In this document: positions 33,401 through 45,494 of the stretch, in pieces
Layout: each line of letters starts with the position of its first letter
How positions within the stretch are numbered: the first letter of the stretch is position 1
Assembly (NCBI GenBank): GCA_029582155.1
Contig: CM055902.1
Location: 17,887,011 to 17,951,010, forward strand
DNA from: Panopea generosa
Taxonomy: Eukaryota > Mollusca > Bivalvia > Adapedonta > Hiatellidae
Reading direction: 5' to 3'
DNA length: 64,000 bases
Position numbers and translations under genes: made by a program
The notes under the pieces: generated by a model
What the model saw: the letters and a program-made list of their open reading frames with translations, nothing else
Told to the model about the DNA's origin: nothing
Database searches by the model: none

Positions 33401-35528
33401 TTCCACCCAAACGAAACAAAAAAGGCAATTTGCAATCGAAGTGATACTAGCGATTCTTGAGACAGACATCACTGAAATCAGACTTGACGACCTTCACATC
33501 GTCATTTGGAATATGATGAAACATATTCTACATATGTAAACCGGTATTACGGATAAAAAAATCAAAATGCAATCACACGACTCATTTCGTTAAACATTAC
33601 GTTGCAGTTATACGCGGAACATCTATATAATTTAGTTTAAGCTGAGCGCGTAGGTCAAGTTAGGAAATCCATTTTTTAATATATTGTGTTTGCTTATTTA
33701 AATCGAAAGCGCTATAATCGGTTGTATGCGACACGCTTTATAACAAAATATGGGATATGTTAAAAATAATAATTTACTTTAAAAACGCTGATAAAAGTGA
33801 AACGAAAAACGTTGTCAAGTATGCATGATTTATCAAATATGATAGTTGTGTCAATTTGACATGTTTACTACTAGGTAATGTTATATATATTATATTTAAT
33901 GCACCAATTGTAATAGGTAATGTGAACGTTATTTGGAGGTGAAAACATTCCTGTAAGGTCATTAAAAGTTTAATCATAGTTAAGTCAATAAATATGTAAA
34001 TGTCAAATACCGAGTCAACATGTTGGCATACTAAATGGTGGGAAATTCTAAATATATTATAGCTAATGTACCGAGAAAAATCCCTTTAACCAATTTGTAT
34101 AAGGTATGTGAAAGTTATATTGTGGTCATAGTATTCCTGTAAGATCGTCAAAAAAATGAGTATGTGTTATAAATACATATGTTACCAGATGAAGCAAGTT
34201 AATTATGTAATTTACGTGCGGTAGAAGGGCTGTCGGCATTAATTATAACTGACATTTCTTTGCTAAATTCACAAATAAGTTTATATATATATATGAACTT
34301 AACATTAGACTTGCACCTTGACGTGCACTTATAGCATGTTACTCACCACGTGTTGGACGGATGTGTTGAAATCGATTTTAACTCATGTTCACGCATCAAA
34401 TCAGTTTTCACTATAGGATAAAATTCATTTTTCTGTTTTTGTGCATGTGTAAAGAATGTAGAAACACGCACATATGTCAGATTTTCTTAACACATAATTC
34501 CAATCTTGATATTGATATATATATATAAATATATATATATATTTTGAGATTCCTTAAGTGGATGGAAATTTAAACCATCCGCTTTAAAGTAAAAGCGTAG
34601 GAATACATCACTTCTGTCCTGGTTGACATTTTATTTACTAGATCTAATATCCAATATCATCGTAACGGTTATTGTTTCAATTATCAGCTTAACTCTGCAA
34701 CAATGGTTGGTTTGTTGTAAAAGACGAAATATTTAGAGGTGAAATATTTAAACAACCGCCTTTCATCCCCTGTTTTAGAAAAAAAATCGACATTTCAAGG
34801 AAGTACCTATATACAGTGTAAAAGCTGACGTCATGGTTTAGGTTTTGTCCACACGATTGTTTAAATGTGTCAAAATTTACGTCATATAAATCCCCGCTGA
34901 TGAATTAGTGGAAAATCCGAATTTGAAACCTTTCAAACGTGCACGTTTGTGTATTTACATTGTCTCACGATCGTCTGCTTCTGAACTTCAACTACACATA
35001 TTTGTTTCATTTTAACCTGTCGAATAAATTAGTCTCTGATTTTTTTGTCAACGTTTTGCATTAACGTCCGATAAGCCAGGATAGTGGCCAATGGTATATC
35101 AAGATATTGTGTCGTTACATCTCAAATTTGAACATTGTATGACCTATTTCATTGCTTCTGAAAACAACGTCTGTTTTGATTGTTGCGTCCGGTTAAAATC
35201 GCTCAACCAAAGAAATCAGTAAAGCAATAAACCAAAGAAAATAGCTCACAACTTTTTTGTCGTATTTCATTATTCAAATAAGTGTGGAACCGTGGTGCAC
35301 TTCAGCTTCGTTCGTATAATGTTAAACAAACTACCAAAATGTCGATGTTTCTTTGTTTTCCGCGAGAAACGTAATAAATAGTCTGGCACCAGAGACTTTA
35401 TAGAAAAATAAAATTCTTAAAAATGATACGTTGGCCAATGAAAATGCTTTAAAAACATGTATGATAGTGAGATTAGAATTATACCTGTGAAAGTGTATCG
35501 TAGTGAGATATGATTACTTTACTTTAAA
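30440..35528. other. Long AT-rich stretch with no recognised gene
   Basis: About 5 kb with only short, AT-driven frames. A diverged duplication is visible at 33855-33970 and 34018-34155 (shared CATTCCTGTAAGRTC block). TA-rich runs occur at 34282-34294 and 34516-34541. A slightly less AT-rich patch at 32215-32345 contains no open frame of note. No SINE or LINE was recognised. Confidence 0.45.
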
Positions 35529-35941
35529 CATATTTTATTGCTTTTTTATATACATGTAGTAGCAAAAGGGTTGGGCCACAAGTTATCCAACGTTAAAATC
35601 GGCCCTTCCCAACAACAAATTATTTACAAAAAACAATCAAGATAGCAGTAAAACATATTCATATATGAAGCAAGATAAAGAATGAAATAGGATACATTGT
35701 GTAAATATATGCTTCCGATGCTGACCTTAAATGAGTGGCTCCATTGTGAGGTAAATACTAAAATTAATAAGATCTATTCTTTATCAAAACGTTTAGTGTC
35801 TTTAATATAAGTTTGGACATTGTTAAATACAACAATATTTTCATCGTTTGAAATATCATTTGTCCCGTGTAACAGGGTTTTAACACTAAAAGGATGAAGG
35901 TGACGTGCAGCATGAAAGAGACGAAGTCGATCGCCTAAAAA
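35529..35941 (-). pseudogene. 3' end of a jockey/CR1-like LINE, 5'-truncated
   Basis: The minus strand encodes a run of about 55 residues ending at a TAG (complement 35774-35776). It reads RLRLFHAARHLHPFSVK, LLHGTNDISNDENIV and FNNVQTYIKDTKRFD, which is the usual last stretch of jockey-type reverse transcriptase proteins ending in a KRF-like tail. A 3' UTR follows, including GTTGGGAAGGGCCGATTTTA and GGCCCAACCCTTTTGCTAC, and it ends with AATAAAATATG at about 35529-35540. Loss of everything upstream is the usual 5' truncation of LINE insertion. Confidence 0.65.
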
Positions 35942-36421
35942 AAAGAAGGACATTGCTTGAAATATTTAAGAAAGTGTAAACAGTTATCATGATATTAGTG
36001 GTGGCACACTATTTTTGAAAATATAAGTAAAAGTTATCGAAAAAGGTAAATTTATATCCCCCATTGTGTTCATTTTTCTTTTCAATTATGCCAATATAAC
36101 CAAGTTACAACATCAATAGAGTGGAAATCACCTGTTGTTATAACAGTTATACTTGTAATCACTAAACGATCACAAGGTGATTCCCGGTAAACGACAATTT
36201 GCATGATTAAGGTCATCTCACATAAGGCTACTGATTGAATACGATGATTTATAAAGTGTCTGTTCATATCTAATTATGAATCATCCCCTTGCATCCCACT
36301 AGTACCAGCTTAATCGATATTCTCTTCACGAGCAACAGTGAAATGAGCTACTCCACGATATCAAGATTTCAGATAATTTGATAATTTGGTCAGACATTTG
36401 ATACCTAAATAACATAACCGG

Positions 36422-36679
36422 TCAACAGCTTATAATATTTGCCGTTAGCAAAGAATTCAATTTGAAGGTTAGTCGATTGTTTTCATTTATCGCAGATAGA
36501 TATCTCTGTCTTATTTTGAGACCCAATTTACGCAAATATTTTAATCCTTCATTTAGCAGAGCCTGCAAACGTTTTGGATCAGTAGTGAATAGTGCATTAT
36601 AATTGATATATAAAACCATGTACATAGCATTTGATTGGACTGTTTCAGACAGGTTTTGAACGTCTATACTGTGCTGCAA
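36422..36679 (-). pseudogene. Possible LINE reverse-transcriptase fragment
   Basis: The minus-strand frame contains LFTTDPKRLQALLNEGLKYL and RKLGLKIRQ, resembling the segment just after the YADD box of jockey-type RTs (DS-LQ-LL-L--Y--KWGLKIN). The YADD box itself seems altered (YINYNALF). It is short and degraded, so the assignment is tentative. Confidence 0.4.
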
Positions 36680-36689
36680 CTTTCGACCT

Positions 36690-37446
36690 CTTCAGTCTAA
36701 CTATGACTTTGACAAAGACTCAAGTGAAGGATCTAAATCATGGGCTAAATATTTGAAACTATCAACCAAAATCAAGAACGTCAGCTTGACTGCAACATCC
36801 TACACACTTCCTCTTAACGTTGAACTCAACACGGGGATAGACGAAGCCGCAACCACACTCGCCAGTCAGGCTCACACAGCGCGTCAAGAAAACAAGATGC
36901 TGACTGCATTAACCAAGATTGATGTATACAAGACATGTATCATCAGAACACTTCCTTGGAAGCACATGGCAAGCTAAAGTCATTACCAGCATTGGTCTAA
37001 TCGCCAGAACTGGCATTGCCTCCTTGTACACGCTTCTGCGGCAACGATGTCTTCGCTGACTGGGACACTTCTGCCGGATGGAAATGGCCGTATTCTGAAA
37101 GACTTGCTATATGACGATCCAGCTTAAGGAGCTGTAGTCATAGGACGACCCCACCTACAGTACATACATATTTGCAAAAGGGACATAAAGGTAACCAACA
37201 TTGACTCAAGTTCCTGGGAGAATGGTAGTGGTAACAGAACCCTGTGGAAACTGAAAGTGCAGCAAGGGTTCAAAAGCAATGAGTTAGCCATACAAACCAA
37301 AGAGGACCAGAAAGAAGGCGAGATATCAACGTTACCAGCAAGTAACAGACGATACAACAGTGTGTCCTAGCTGTTACAGACCAACGGACTGTTCAGTCGC
37401 ACAGGAAGATGCCTTGACAAGCGCTACTTCAGTGTACAAGGGTGAT
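36690..37446 (+). pseudogene. C-terminal part of a second LINE ORF2, frameshifted
   Basis: Successive frames give LTALTKIDVYKTCIIRTL, then SLYTLLRQRCLR, LGHFCRME, GRILKDLLYD, IGRPHLQY, HICKRDIKVTNIDSSSWEN and NRTLWKLKVQQGFK, then a degraded zinc-finger-like end (NGLFSRTGRCLDKR). This order (YxxCIIxTL; LLRQRxLRWLGH-RM-D-R; GRP-LR--D-CKRD; SWE; W) is the well-known C-terminal region of a class of non-LTR retrotransposon proteins. At least two frameshifts and several stops (one replacing the Trp of LRWLGH) are present, so it is dead. It belongs to a different family from the fragment at 35529-35941. Confidence 0.8.
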
Positions 37447-38147
37447 ACTACCAACAACAGTATACTTGAGATAAATGAGATAAAATCATTTATTTCATAA
37501 GTATACTATCATGTATCGGAGTTCGAATATAGGCCAGAGTCAAATAAATTATTGAAAATATGCTTTAAATATGGACTAATAACATCTTTAAGATCAATAT
37601 GAAAATATGCAACCTTATTTTTAAAATAAAACTTGCCTGAAATAAACGCATCTGGCTCGACCTGCCAAAATAATTTCGAGTGCATTCTTTTTTCAGATAC
37701 TAGAAGCGGGGGCAACGAGGATCTGGTGTATGTGAATGCTAATGTGACGGTTTTCTACTGTGCAGAACTATACGACACGAGAAATACGGCTTCTTACTTC
37801 CTGCAAGTCAAATAACAGATATCAAGTAATGCACTTTGGTTTGGGTGGCTGTACTTGCACGATTCGTCCGCATGATAAACTCGTATAGATAGAAATGCAG
37901 CTCATTACGCTTCCAAAAATAACCCAGACTAATTATGAAGTTGTTGTCGCGTTAAAGTCTAATCGAAAACTTCATTAATGAAATCAATCTTAAATAACGA
38001 CCAATGAGAATCCGCGTAACAAACCTATTTAGCTAACCTTTTTAAAAGAACAAACATGTAAACATTGATTTTTATAAATATTGCTAATACTCATGATCAG
38101 AAGAAAATACATATTTAAGTATTTTTAAATACATATATGTATATCAA
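37447..38147. other. No recognised features
   Basis: Overlapping short frames on both strands at 37509-37815 have no support. No repeat was identified. Confidence 0.35.
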
Positions 38148-38205
38148 TCGCCACGGAGACTGTTGCCAGGTGGGGATTCGAACTCACAACCCCAGCTCTC
38201 TCGAT
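38148..38205 (-). repeat. tRNA-like repeat fragment, minus strand
   Basis: Plus-strand GGAGACTGTTGCCAGGTGGG then GATTCGAACTCACAACC is the inverted form of the box B and flank at 22125-22160. The head with box A is missing or too decayed. Confidence 0.55.
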
Positions 38206-40078
38206 AAAATAGAAATGATATCTTAATGACAAAAAACATTTCTACATTGTCTGCTGATCGACGTATGAATATGAAATTAAGTACGCAAATATCTATTCAT
38301 ATCTGTATGTAAAATTATTATATTCATGCCATTTATGTTGTTAATGACGATGCTTCTTTCTGAGCTTGAAGTTATCGAATTCATAAGGTTTATACTCCAA
38401 ACAGTTCAGCTAAAACCAATCAATCTTAATTCATATTACAACTGAATTCAACTAAAGCCAACCGATCCAAACGTCAGACTTCCATTTTTGAATTTTTAAG
38501 CTCAGTCCCGGTGAGACTGAACTCAAGAGGTGTTTTATCCGTACTAGGTCTTTTGCAACATTTTGAAACATGCACAAGTAAACGGTATAAATTAAGTTTA
38601 TATAAAAAATGCAATAAGGCAACCTATAATCTCAGTCATGTAACAAATGTTAAATCATATAGTATGTTAAAGTCTAGAATATACAGTCATTAAAGCTTTT
38701 TTGTACCCCTTAAATTCTCCATGAACGGTTTCCACTCTCGCTGATGGTATCTGGTATCTGGTTGAAAATGTATTTAATGTGAATGTTGTGTCACAACCGT
38801 CTTATGAATCAGAGTTACCAAAATTGTCATATCTTGATATTATTTGTTTTAGAAAATGATCAAACCTGTTTTTTTATGCTATAATGATTCAATTGAAGTG
38901 TATTAAAGTATTACAAGCCTGCGCATTTAGCAAAAATAGGTGCTTTGAAAGACAAAAAAACAACACAAATTTCAGCATGATTATTGTTACACAATGGTTA
39001 TGACAAGGAAGCTTCTTTTTAATGAACAAAACATGCACAAATGACCCTTATATATTATAACAATATTTGGAATTGTTGACATATGCTTAAAACAGAATTA
39101 AAATCATTCCCAACTGCTTTATACACATGCACCTGTCACAATCTTTAGTTATACTATATTTACTATAAGACCGTATATACTAAGAAGTATAATGTATGTA
39201 TGTATACCTGTGGCTTTATACCATATGGTTTGTCTATGTGTAATTATAAACTGGTCTAGCTTGTTTAGAGAACAATTTTCTAGCACATGTGAACATTTCT
39301 AAATTGTCTTACAATAAAAATTGAATCCAATGAATTTTTATTATCCAAAAAAAAAAAAAAAAAAAAAAATTCTATTTTCTAATTATTTTTTTAGAAGCAA
39401 TTGGTTGTTAATTATTCAAATATTTTCTAACGTTTTAAAGTTTTTATAACACCCCAACCAAACCCATGTATTCACCCATTCTCAATCAACACAACCCCAA
39501 AAAAAACGCATAGCAAAAACTATCAAATGTATTATACAGGTTGGGGGCTCTCCCGGATTTTTTAAAAATTAAATACTGCGTTCTATTGTTTTTATGATAT
39601 AGATATGTTTGTTATTGACTTCAATAATAGTAGTTTTTTTAATCATTTTTGTCACACACACACAACATTGAAAATCTTAGAGGAAAACTCAAACGCCCAC
39701 CATATTTCAGTGTGGAAGATGTTGTCGTCGCTGGTAGACTGCGAAAAAACGTAATATTGTAAAAAAAAAAAATGCTGCATTCTAATTCTTTTATAGAAAA
39801 AAGGGTTATTTTTACTGCAGTATTTTGTAAGATGTAATTAAAAAAAAGTGAACATCCACCGCGTCTCCCGGTTTCTGGTTGCGATAGCGGAACAGAGGCG
39901 TCCCCTAGATTTGTTTATACTTAAAACACCAAATATTGCTGAGTTTGTAGGATGAAACATTTGGTTGTCATTTTTGTCAGATGTTGGTGTTTTGTGATTT
40001 TTAAATAGTTTTATTATACAATTGGTAGTTGACAAAGTATATGATCTCTCACCCAAATGTGAACATTGTGGAGTTGGG

Positions 40079-40109
<31 letters not shown>

Positions 40110-40877
40110 TCTACAATATTCTACACCTGTGGACTCTTTTAGTATTTTATTTTACACATTTCAAACTCTTTTGTTACAACTTCCAGCAATAGCTCCTGCC
40201 GACTATGGTTTGTTTAATGCACATTAAAGTTATTTAATTATATCATTTTAAATATATATATAATATCATTCATCACTTGTAAACGTGTCATAGAAAGTAT
40301 ATTACTTGTATAGTAAAAGAGTGAAATGTTACGTATTGTTAGTTAAAGATGTAAGATAGGATAAAGAAGTAATACTTTTCAATACCAATGTTCATGGTTT
40401 GTATATACCGGCTCATTTTAAAAATACAGTACTAAATAAAGTCAGAAGACATTCACCTTTAAAAGAAACGCTCAAATACATTTATCAACTCGGTTTTAAA
40501 AGGATGTTTCGTTGAATATTTCATTTAACACTAGATATATTTCTAAAAATCATATATGGAATTAAAATATCCATGTATGTATGTATGCAGAATCTAACGT
40601 TCGTTCGTGTGTATTTGGAAAGGGACAGAACTCTGGTAAATGGTTTTGTTCGCAGATGTGTGGTCATCTGTGACAAAAAGTGCTTAACATTTAATTTTTT
40701 GATTTTTTCATCGGGATGATAGAACGAATTCCATGGAAATACCATTTGCTTTTTACTTATAATTTTCAAACTGGTCTTACACAAATACTTTTATATATAT
40801 TTTTTTATTTATTTCCTTCTAAAATATGACGTTTCTGATACGTGATACTACGTTTATTTCCTTATGATTTATTTAAT
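38206..40877. other. AT-rich sequence; poly-A tract after a poly(A) signal; poly-C run
   Basis: AATAAA at 39313-39318 is followed 28 bases later by 23 genomic A residues (39347-39369), a pattern typical of a retrotransposed 3' end. A run of about 27 C lies at 40082-40109. I see no coding sequence upstream that I can name. Confidence 0.45.
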
Positions 40878-41096
40878 GGGATTTAACGCCATTTTCAACA
40901 CCTTTTAGGTTATATATGGCATATCCAGTTTAATTAATGGAGTAAGACTTCAGAATGAATCTGATTCAACCACCGTCATTCTGCAAGTAACTGGCAAACT
41001 TTTTCGCATATAGTTTTTGGAGGGAGCGGAACTCGAATCTACGACCTTAGCAGTGATATTCAGACGGCGCCTTAGACCACTCGGCCACGGAGGACC
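40878..41096 (-). mobile_element. tRNA-Leu-like SINE, full length, minus strand
   Basis: Read on the minus strand: GTCCTCCGTGGCCGAGTGGT, CTAAGGCGCCGTCTGAATATC, a weak box B (GATTCGAGTTCC), then body and tail ending GTTGAAAATGGCGTTAAATCC. Head and tail are both well preserved. Confidence 0.9.
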
Positions 41097-41208
41097 CGCC
41101 ATATGTACATACGTGTAAAGATTGATTTGTTGTGTGAAATCAATTCCATCATTGCCATGTGTTTCTGTCAAACGTAGTATAATGTTCAGTTTTTATCTCT
41201 ATAAAGTG

Positions 41209-41437
41209 TCCTCCGTGGCCGAGTGGTCTAAGGCGCCGTCTCAAGATCACTTACCTCTTAAGATCTCTTCTAAGGTTGTAGGTTCGAGTCCCGCTCGCTC
41301 AAAATATTGTTATGTGAAAAAGTTTCCAGTTATTTGCGGAAGGACGGTGGTTCTACTCAGTCTGATGTCTTTCTCCACCAGTAAAACTGGATATGTCATA
41401 TATAACCTGAAACGTATCTAGTATTACATCGTAAAAC
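41209..41437 (+). mobile_element. tRNA-Leu-like SINE, full length, best-preserved head
   Basis: Box A TGGCCGAGTGG at 41217-41227 and box B GGTTCGAGTCC at 41281-41291 both fit RNA polymerase III consensus. The anticodon-loop region CTCAAGA gives CAA, so the head derives from a leucine tRNA. The body has CCAGTTATTTGCGGAAGGAC and GATGTCTTTCTCCACCAGTA; the tail is degenerate. It lies head to head with the copy at 40878-41096, separated by 112 bp. Confidence 0.92.
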
Positions 41438-42489
41438 TGATTTACACCATTTGCAATTTATTTAAAGGCGTACCGGCAATGTTCACCCATCAAATAATGC
41501 TTATACCAATGAATGCATCACCAAATGAACATATCAATCTTCAAGTATCACTACCTGAAACGTCAGATTTACAAAAGTCTTAACATATATTAGAAAACAA
41601 GTGGTGTCATGCTATATTAAGAAATATGAGTAAAGATATTTTAAACATGACCAAAATGGAACAAAGAGTTTCTTTTTCTTTTTAAAAATAAGTATGTTAT
41701 GCTTAATGTCTATAAATTGTTAGTGTTGTTGGAGTTTGAAATGGTTGATCATAAAACCGGTTATTTTACATGTAAAAACAAACAGAATTAGATAAACAGA
41801 ACCGTTCACTGAAATAGATTACTTCTTAAAAGTTTGCATTTAATGTGTTTTTATGCTTTCCTCCATAGCAGATCATATTAAATTAAAATTAAGTTCACCC
41901 ACCTTAAATTATGTTTTCTTCGCTCATCGCCACTACAAAAGGCGTATTTAAACAATAACACTCCGTCAACATTATGTAATGAATCACGACAGATCAAAAA
42001 GATTTTTAGAAACTAATTTCCTGAACTGGACGTGCTATTGACCGAAGCTGTGTTTCGTATTTCTGCTACTTTTTTCATTTCCTTGGAAACCATTTTAAAG
42101 AAACCGTATGTGTTATATTCATGCCGATTAGAAGATTTGATGATCTAGATACGCGTAGTAAGGCACCACCAGGCCGGACGGTATTTTACAATATGATATC
42201 GATGATGTGTCTTCAGTTTTACCTTAAATGGATTGCAGGGAAATATCAGAGTTTATACGAACTGGTCACGAGTCCGCTTCCAAGATAGAACACGTATAGG
42301 GTGTTGTTCACGAGGTGAGAGTTAAGCGGTCATTACGCAATAGCGGATTTTAACTCTCAGCCACGGAAGACCTCAGATAACTTTATTGGTAAAAAACAAA
42401 TGTAACTGGCGGCCAAACAGCCATTAATAATATACTATCTTTGTGATAAAATATATAAAAATGTTTTTAACCAGGTGATGGGTTAATCT
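41438..42489. other. AT-rich sequence with a possible SINE remnant
   Basis: At about 42245-42375 CACGAGTCCGCTTCCAAGAT and CTCTCAGCCACGGAAGACC recall the third SINE family in minus orientation, but the middle is rearranged. Otherwise nothing is recognised. Confidence 0.35.
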
Positions 42490-42840
42490 TTAATTAGACA
42501 TAAACAACAGTAAGGTGTGACAGTTATATGTCAAACTTGAATTAGGTTTAATGGCAGTTAGACGTTTAATTTGAACAAGACTTAAACTACAGTTAGATGA
42601 GAATCTTGAACGAGGCTTAAACTACAATTAGATGTGAATCTTGAACTAGGCTCAAACTATAGTTAGATGGGAATCTTGAACTAGGCTTAAACTACAGGTT
42701 AACAAGAATCCTAAACTAGGCTTAAACTACAGTTAGAGGGAAAACTTGAACGAGTCTTAAACTACAGTTAAATGGGAATCTTTAACTATGCTTAAATTAC
42801 AGTTAGATGGGAATCTTGAACTAGGCTTAAACTACAGTTA
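42490..42840. repeat. 35-bp minisatellite, left part
   Basis: The unit runs CAGTTAGATGGGAATCTTGA then ACTAGGCTTAAACTA. The array continues, with the same unit, at 48388 on the other side of the 5.5-kb insertion. The left edge is diverged. Confidence 0.92.
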
Positions 42841-43110
42841 CAGACCCTAAACCGCTCAAGTACCCCATAATTGCACTCCATTTGCGCTCAGTTTGCACTC
42901 CGTTCGCGCTCCGTTCGCGCTTAGTTCGCGCTCCGTTCGCGCTCCGTTTGCGTGCACTCGATTAAACGCGGTTAATTTAATGCACTCACAAACGCAAGTA
43001 TTCGCTCACGAGCGCTGTATAGCTGAGTGCTGTATTTAATACTCCATTTAGCGTTCGCTTCGTTCAGCGCTCACTCAACTTTCAGTTCGCTCAGTTCGGT
43101 TTCCAGCCCA
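42841..43110. repeat. Left terminal and subterminal region of the 5.5-kb element
   Basis: After the inverted repeat come GCTCAGTTTGCACTCCGTTC and CGCGCTCCGTTCGCGC motifs, several copies within about 100 bp, then ACGAGCGCTGTATAGC and CAGCGCTCACTC. The repeated CGCTCCGTTCG motif has the same orientation here and at the right end, so these are direct, not inverted, subterminal repeats. Confidence 0.8.
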
Positions 43111-43319
43111 TAACCAATCGCAACATCTCAACTCTTTAAACTGATTCTATATTGACTTTTTAATTTAATCTGTTCCAATGGAGCAATTAAATGTATCCAT
43201 GGGATTTAGTCAAGGTAAATTAATTCATAATCCGATTGTTTGTCTACAGATTATGTCACCCGCTGGGCGAAAGGTTGAACAAGTATCGATAGTAGGCATG
43301 TTTAACGGAAGTGTCTATG

Positions 43320-43785
43320 TTTTGATATGTGATCAGTGGTCTGGGTGATCAAAGAATATCGCACGTTATACCGGCTTCTGTTAACGACATTTGTTTGCGT
43401 CAGTATCTTCTTTGATATACCGTAAGCCGTTTGTTACAGGAAAGCAATAAAGTTTGTCCACAAAATATACATATACATCATCAACATAAACTAAATAAAT
43501 TGTTATTTATAATTAAATTTAATTAATAATTCCATACTGTTGATACCTCGTTGGCCTTATGATAATCCATAAATCTACTCAGTGTAAGCAGTGACTTAAA
43601 AACATGTGGATATATCACTGGTTTTGTTAATGTTCAAACTAAAATAAGCTTTATAATCTATAATATGCACTGCATGGGTGATGAAAATTTTATTATAATC
43701 TGTGCGATGCAATTCGACATTATAATCAATGATTTTTGAAAAATAATAATCTTGTAGTGTTTTTTCTCGATTTGGGTCCAAATGT
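43320..43785. repeat. 466-bp direct duplication, copy 1
   Basis: Begins TTTTGATATGTGATCAGTGG and ends CGATTTGGGTCCAAATGT. It matches 45029-45494 at every position I compared, with equal length and the same orientation. The same 54-residue frame is read on the minus strand of both copies, but nothing suggests that it is a gene. Confidence 0.93.
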
Positions 43786-44799
43786 TTATTTTTTAAATAT
43801 TTGTTAAGGTTTGAAAGTGAAAATATAATATGATAACGATTTATGGATAAGAAATAAGAAAAAAGATTACAAAACTTGATCTAGTCCTAAATTTTTGTCA
43901 GGTCATGTGAAAAATCTATCAAGTGACATGAAAGATGAAGTGGTTTCCTCAATGGGGAAAATCCGTATCTTCTATAAGCAGAAATGGGAGAACAATATAA
44001 TCTTTATTTCTGTGTTTATGTGTTTGTACTCCTATAAAAAACATTAAGTGAACCCGGATCTGTTGATAATAATATTTAGTGGCTCATTTAACATAAACAA
44101 GTATCTGGCATGTTTGCCATGTCCGGATTTTAAGCTCAAGTGGATGACGTCGTTTACAACATACAGCAAATGGTACTTCAAAAACCAAATTGTAATTTAT
44201 TTAGTGCATACATTTTCAAATTTACATTTTTTTTATTGATAACACTTGAATTCAATTGCTTGTCATTTGTCAATGTAGAAAATGAACTTCTATATCAGAC
44301 TTAACCACAAACATTATGTGATCACTGTAATCATTACCGACCGGCATGCGCAATTCTCTCATGCACTTTATACATATGCCAATAAGATGGCATGCACTGC
44401 ATGGTTACTCGCCAGTGTGTCTGCGTTTAGTATTACTGTATGCCGTATAGGTCAGTCTTTTGTCATTCATTTTACGTTTCCAGAAGAGTGAACATAACGG
44501 AATTTTTACCTGGATAAATTCGTTATCTATATACTCACGACCACTCTCCTTTTCTCATTTTCTAGAACTCTCATTCGTCAAGTAGTAAGGCGTTTTATTC
44601 CGATCATTATCTACCACCACTAAGGTCTACCCCAGAACCTTATATCACCTGAATCCGGTCTATTAACCGCCAATGAAACAGCAGGGAATTCTTTGGCCTG
44701 TCCCACAATTCATAGCAACAGAACGCTTACTAAACCGCGACGTCATTCCAACGTGTTCAAATGTGATTTTTGTTTTAACGGACCCAACCGAGAGAGCTG

Positions 44800-45002
44800 A
44801 GTCCGCTCTACAGACTAACTAATGCCCAGCTTAGTATTAAACGTTATATAAATAGTTTACCAGTAACTGTTACACTGTACATGTGGAGAAACGATGGCCT
44901 TACTTAGATTGTAGTTTGTGCATCTGGCGTCATACTCCAGCAATACATATATAAATATATAAATTAATATATAACTGTAAATTGTTGAGAATGACGTTAA
45001 AC
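44800..45002 (+). mobile_element. Possible SINE-like copy inside the 5.5-kb element
   Basis: CAGTAACTGTTACACTGTAC and GATGGCCTTACTTAGATT are followed by TTGTTGAGAATGACGTTAAA, which resembles the tail of the tRNA-Leu-like family. No clear box A/B pair was seen upstream, so the head is lost or belongs to another family. A poly-C run follows at once. Confidence 0.4.
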
Positions 45003-45025
45003 CCCCCCCCCCCCCCCCCCCCCCC
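45003..45025. repeat. Poly-C run adjacent to the duplication
   Basis: About 24 C residues end three bases before copy 2 of the 466-bp repeat. Such runs often mark assembly difficulty. Confidence 0.95.
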
Positions 45026-45028
45026 ACA

Positions 45029-45494
45029 TTTTGATATGTGATCAGTGGTCTGGGTGATCAAAGAATATCGCACGTTATACCGGCTTCTGTTAACGACATT
45101 TGTTTGCGTCAGTATCTTCTTTGATATACCGTAAGCCGTTTGTTACAGGAAAGCAATAAAGTTTGTCCACAAAATATACATATACATCATCAACATAAAC
45201 TAAATAAATTGTTATTTATAATTAAATTTAATTAATAATTCCATACTGTTGATACCTCGTTGGCCTTATGATAATCCATAAATCTACTCAGTGTAAGCAG
45301 TGACTTAAAAACATGTGGATATATCACTGGTTTTGTTAATGTTCAAACTAAAATAAGCTTTATAATCTATAATATGCACTGCATGGGTGATGAAAATTTT
45401 ATTATAATCTGTGCGATGCAATTCGACATTATAATCAATGATTTTTGAAAAATAATAATCTTGTAGTGTTTTTTCTCGATTTGGGTCCAAATGT
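45029..45494. repeat. 466-bp direct duplication, copy 2
   Basis: Same sequence and orientation as 43320-43785, separated by 1,243 bp. Flanks differ on both sides immediately outside the shared block. Confidence 0.93.

Noticed and set aside
41209-41300. Functional tRNA-Leu gene
   Set aside because: The head continues into the SINE body shared by about ten copies, and the acceptor stem is not closed.
43320-45494. LTR retrotransposon with 466-bp LTRs and a 1.2-kb interior
   Set aside because: Shared sequence extends past any TG...CA boundary, no primer-binding site follows copy 1, no target duplication flanks the pair, and the interior has no gag-pol.
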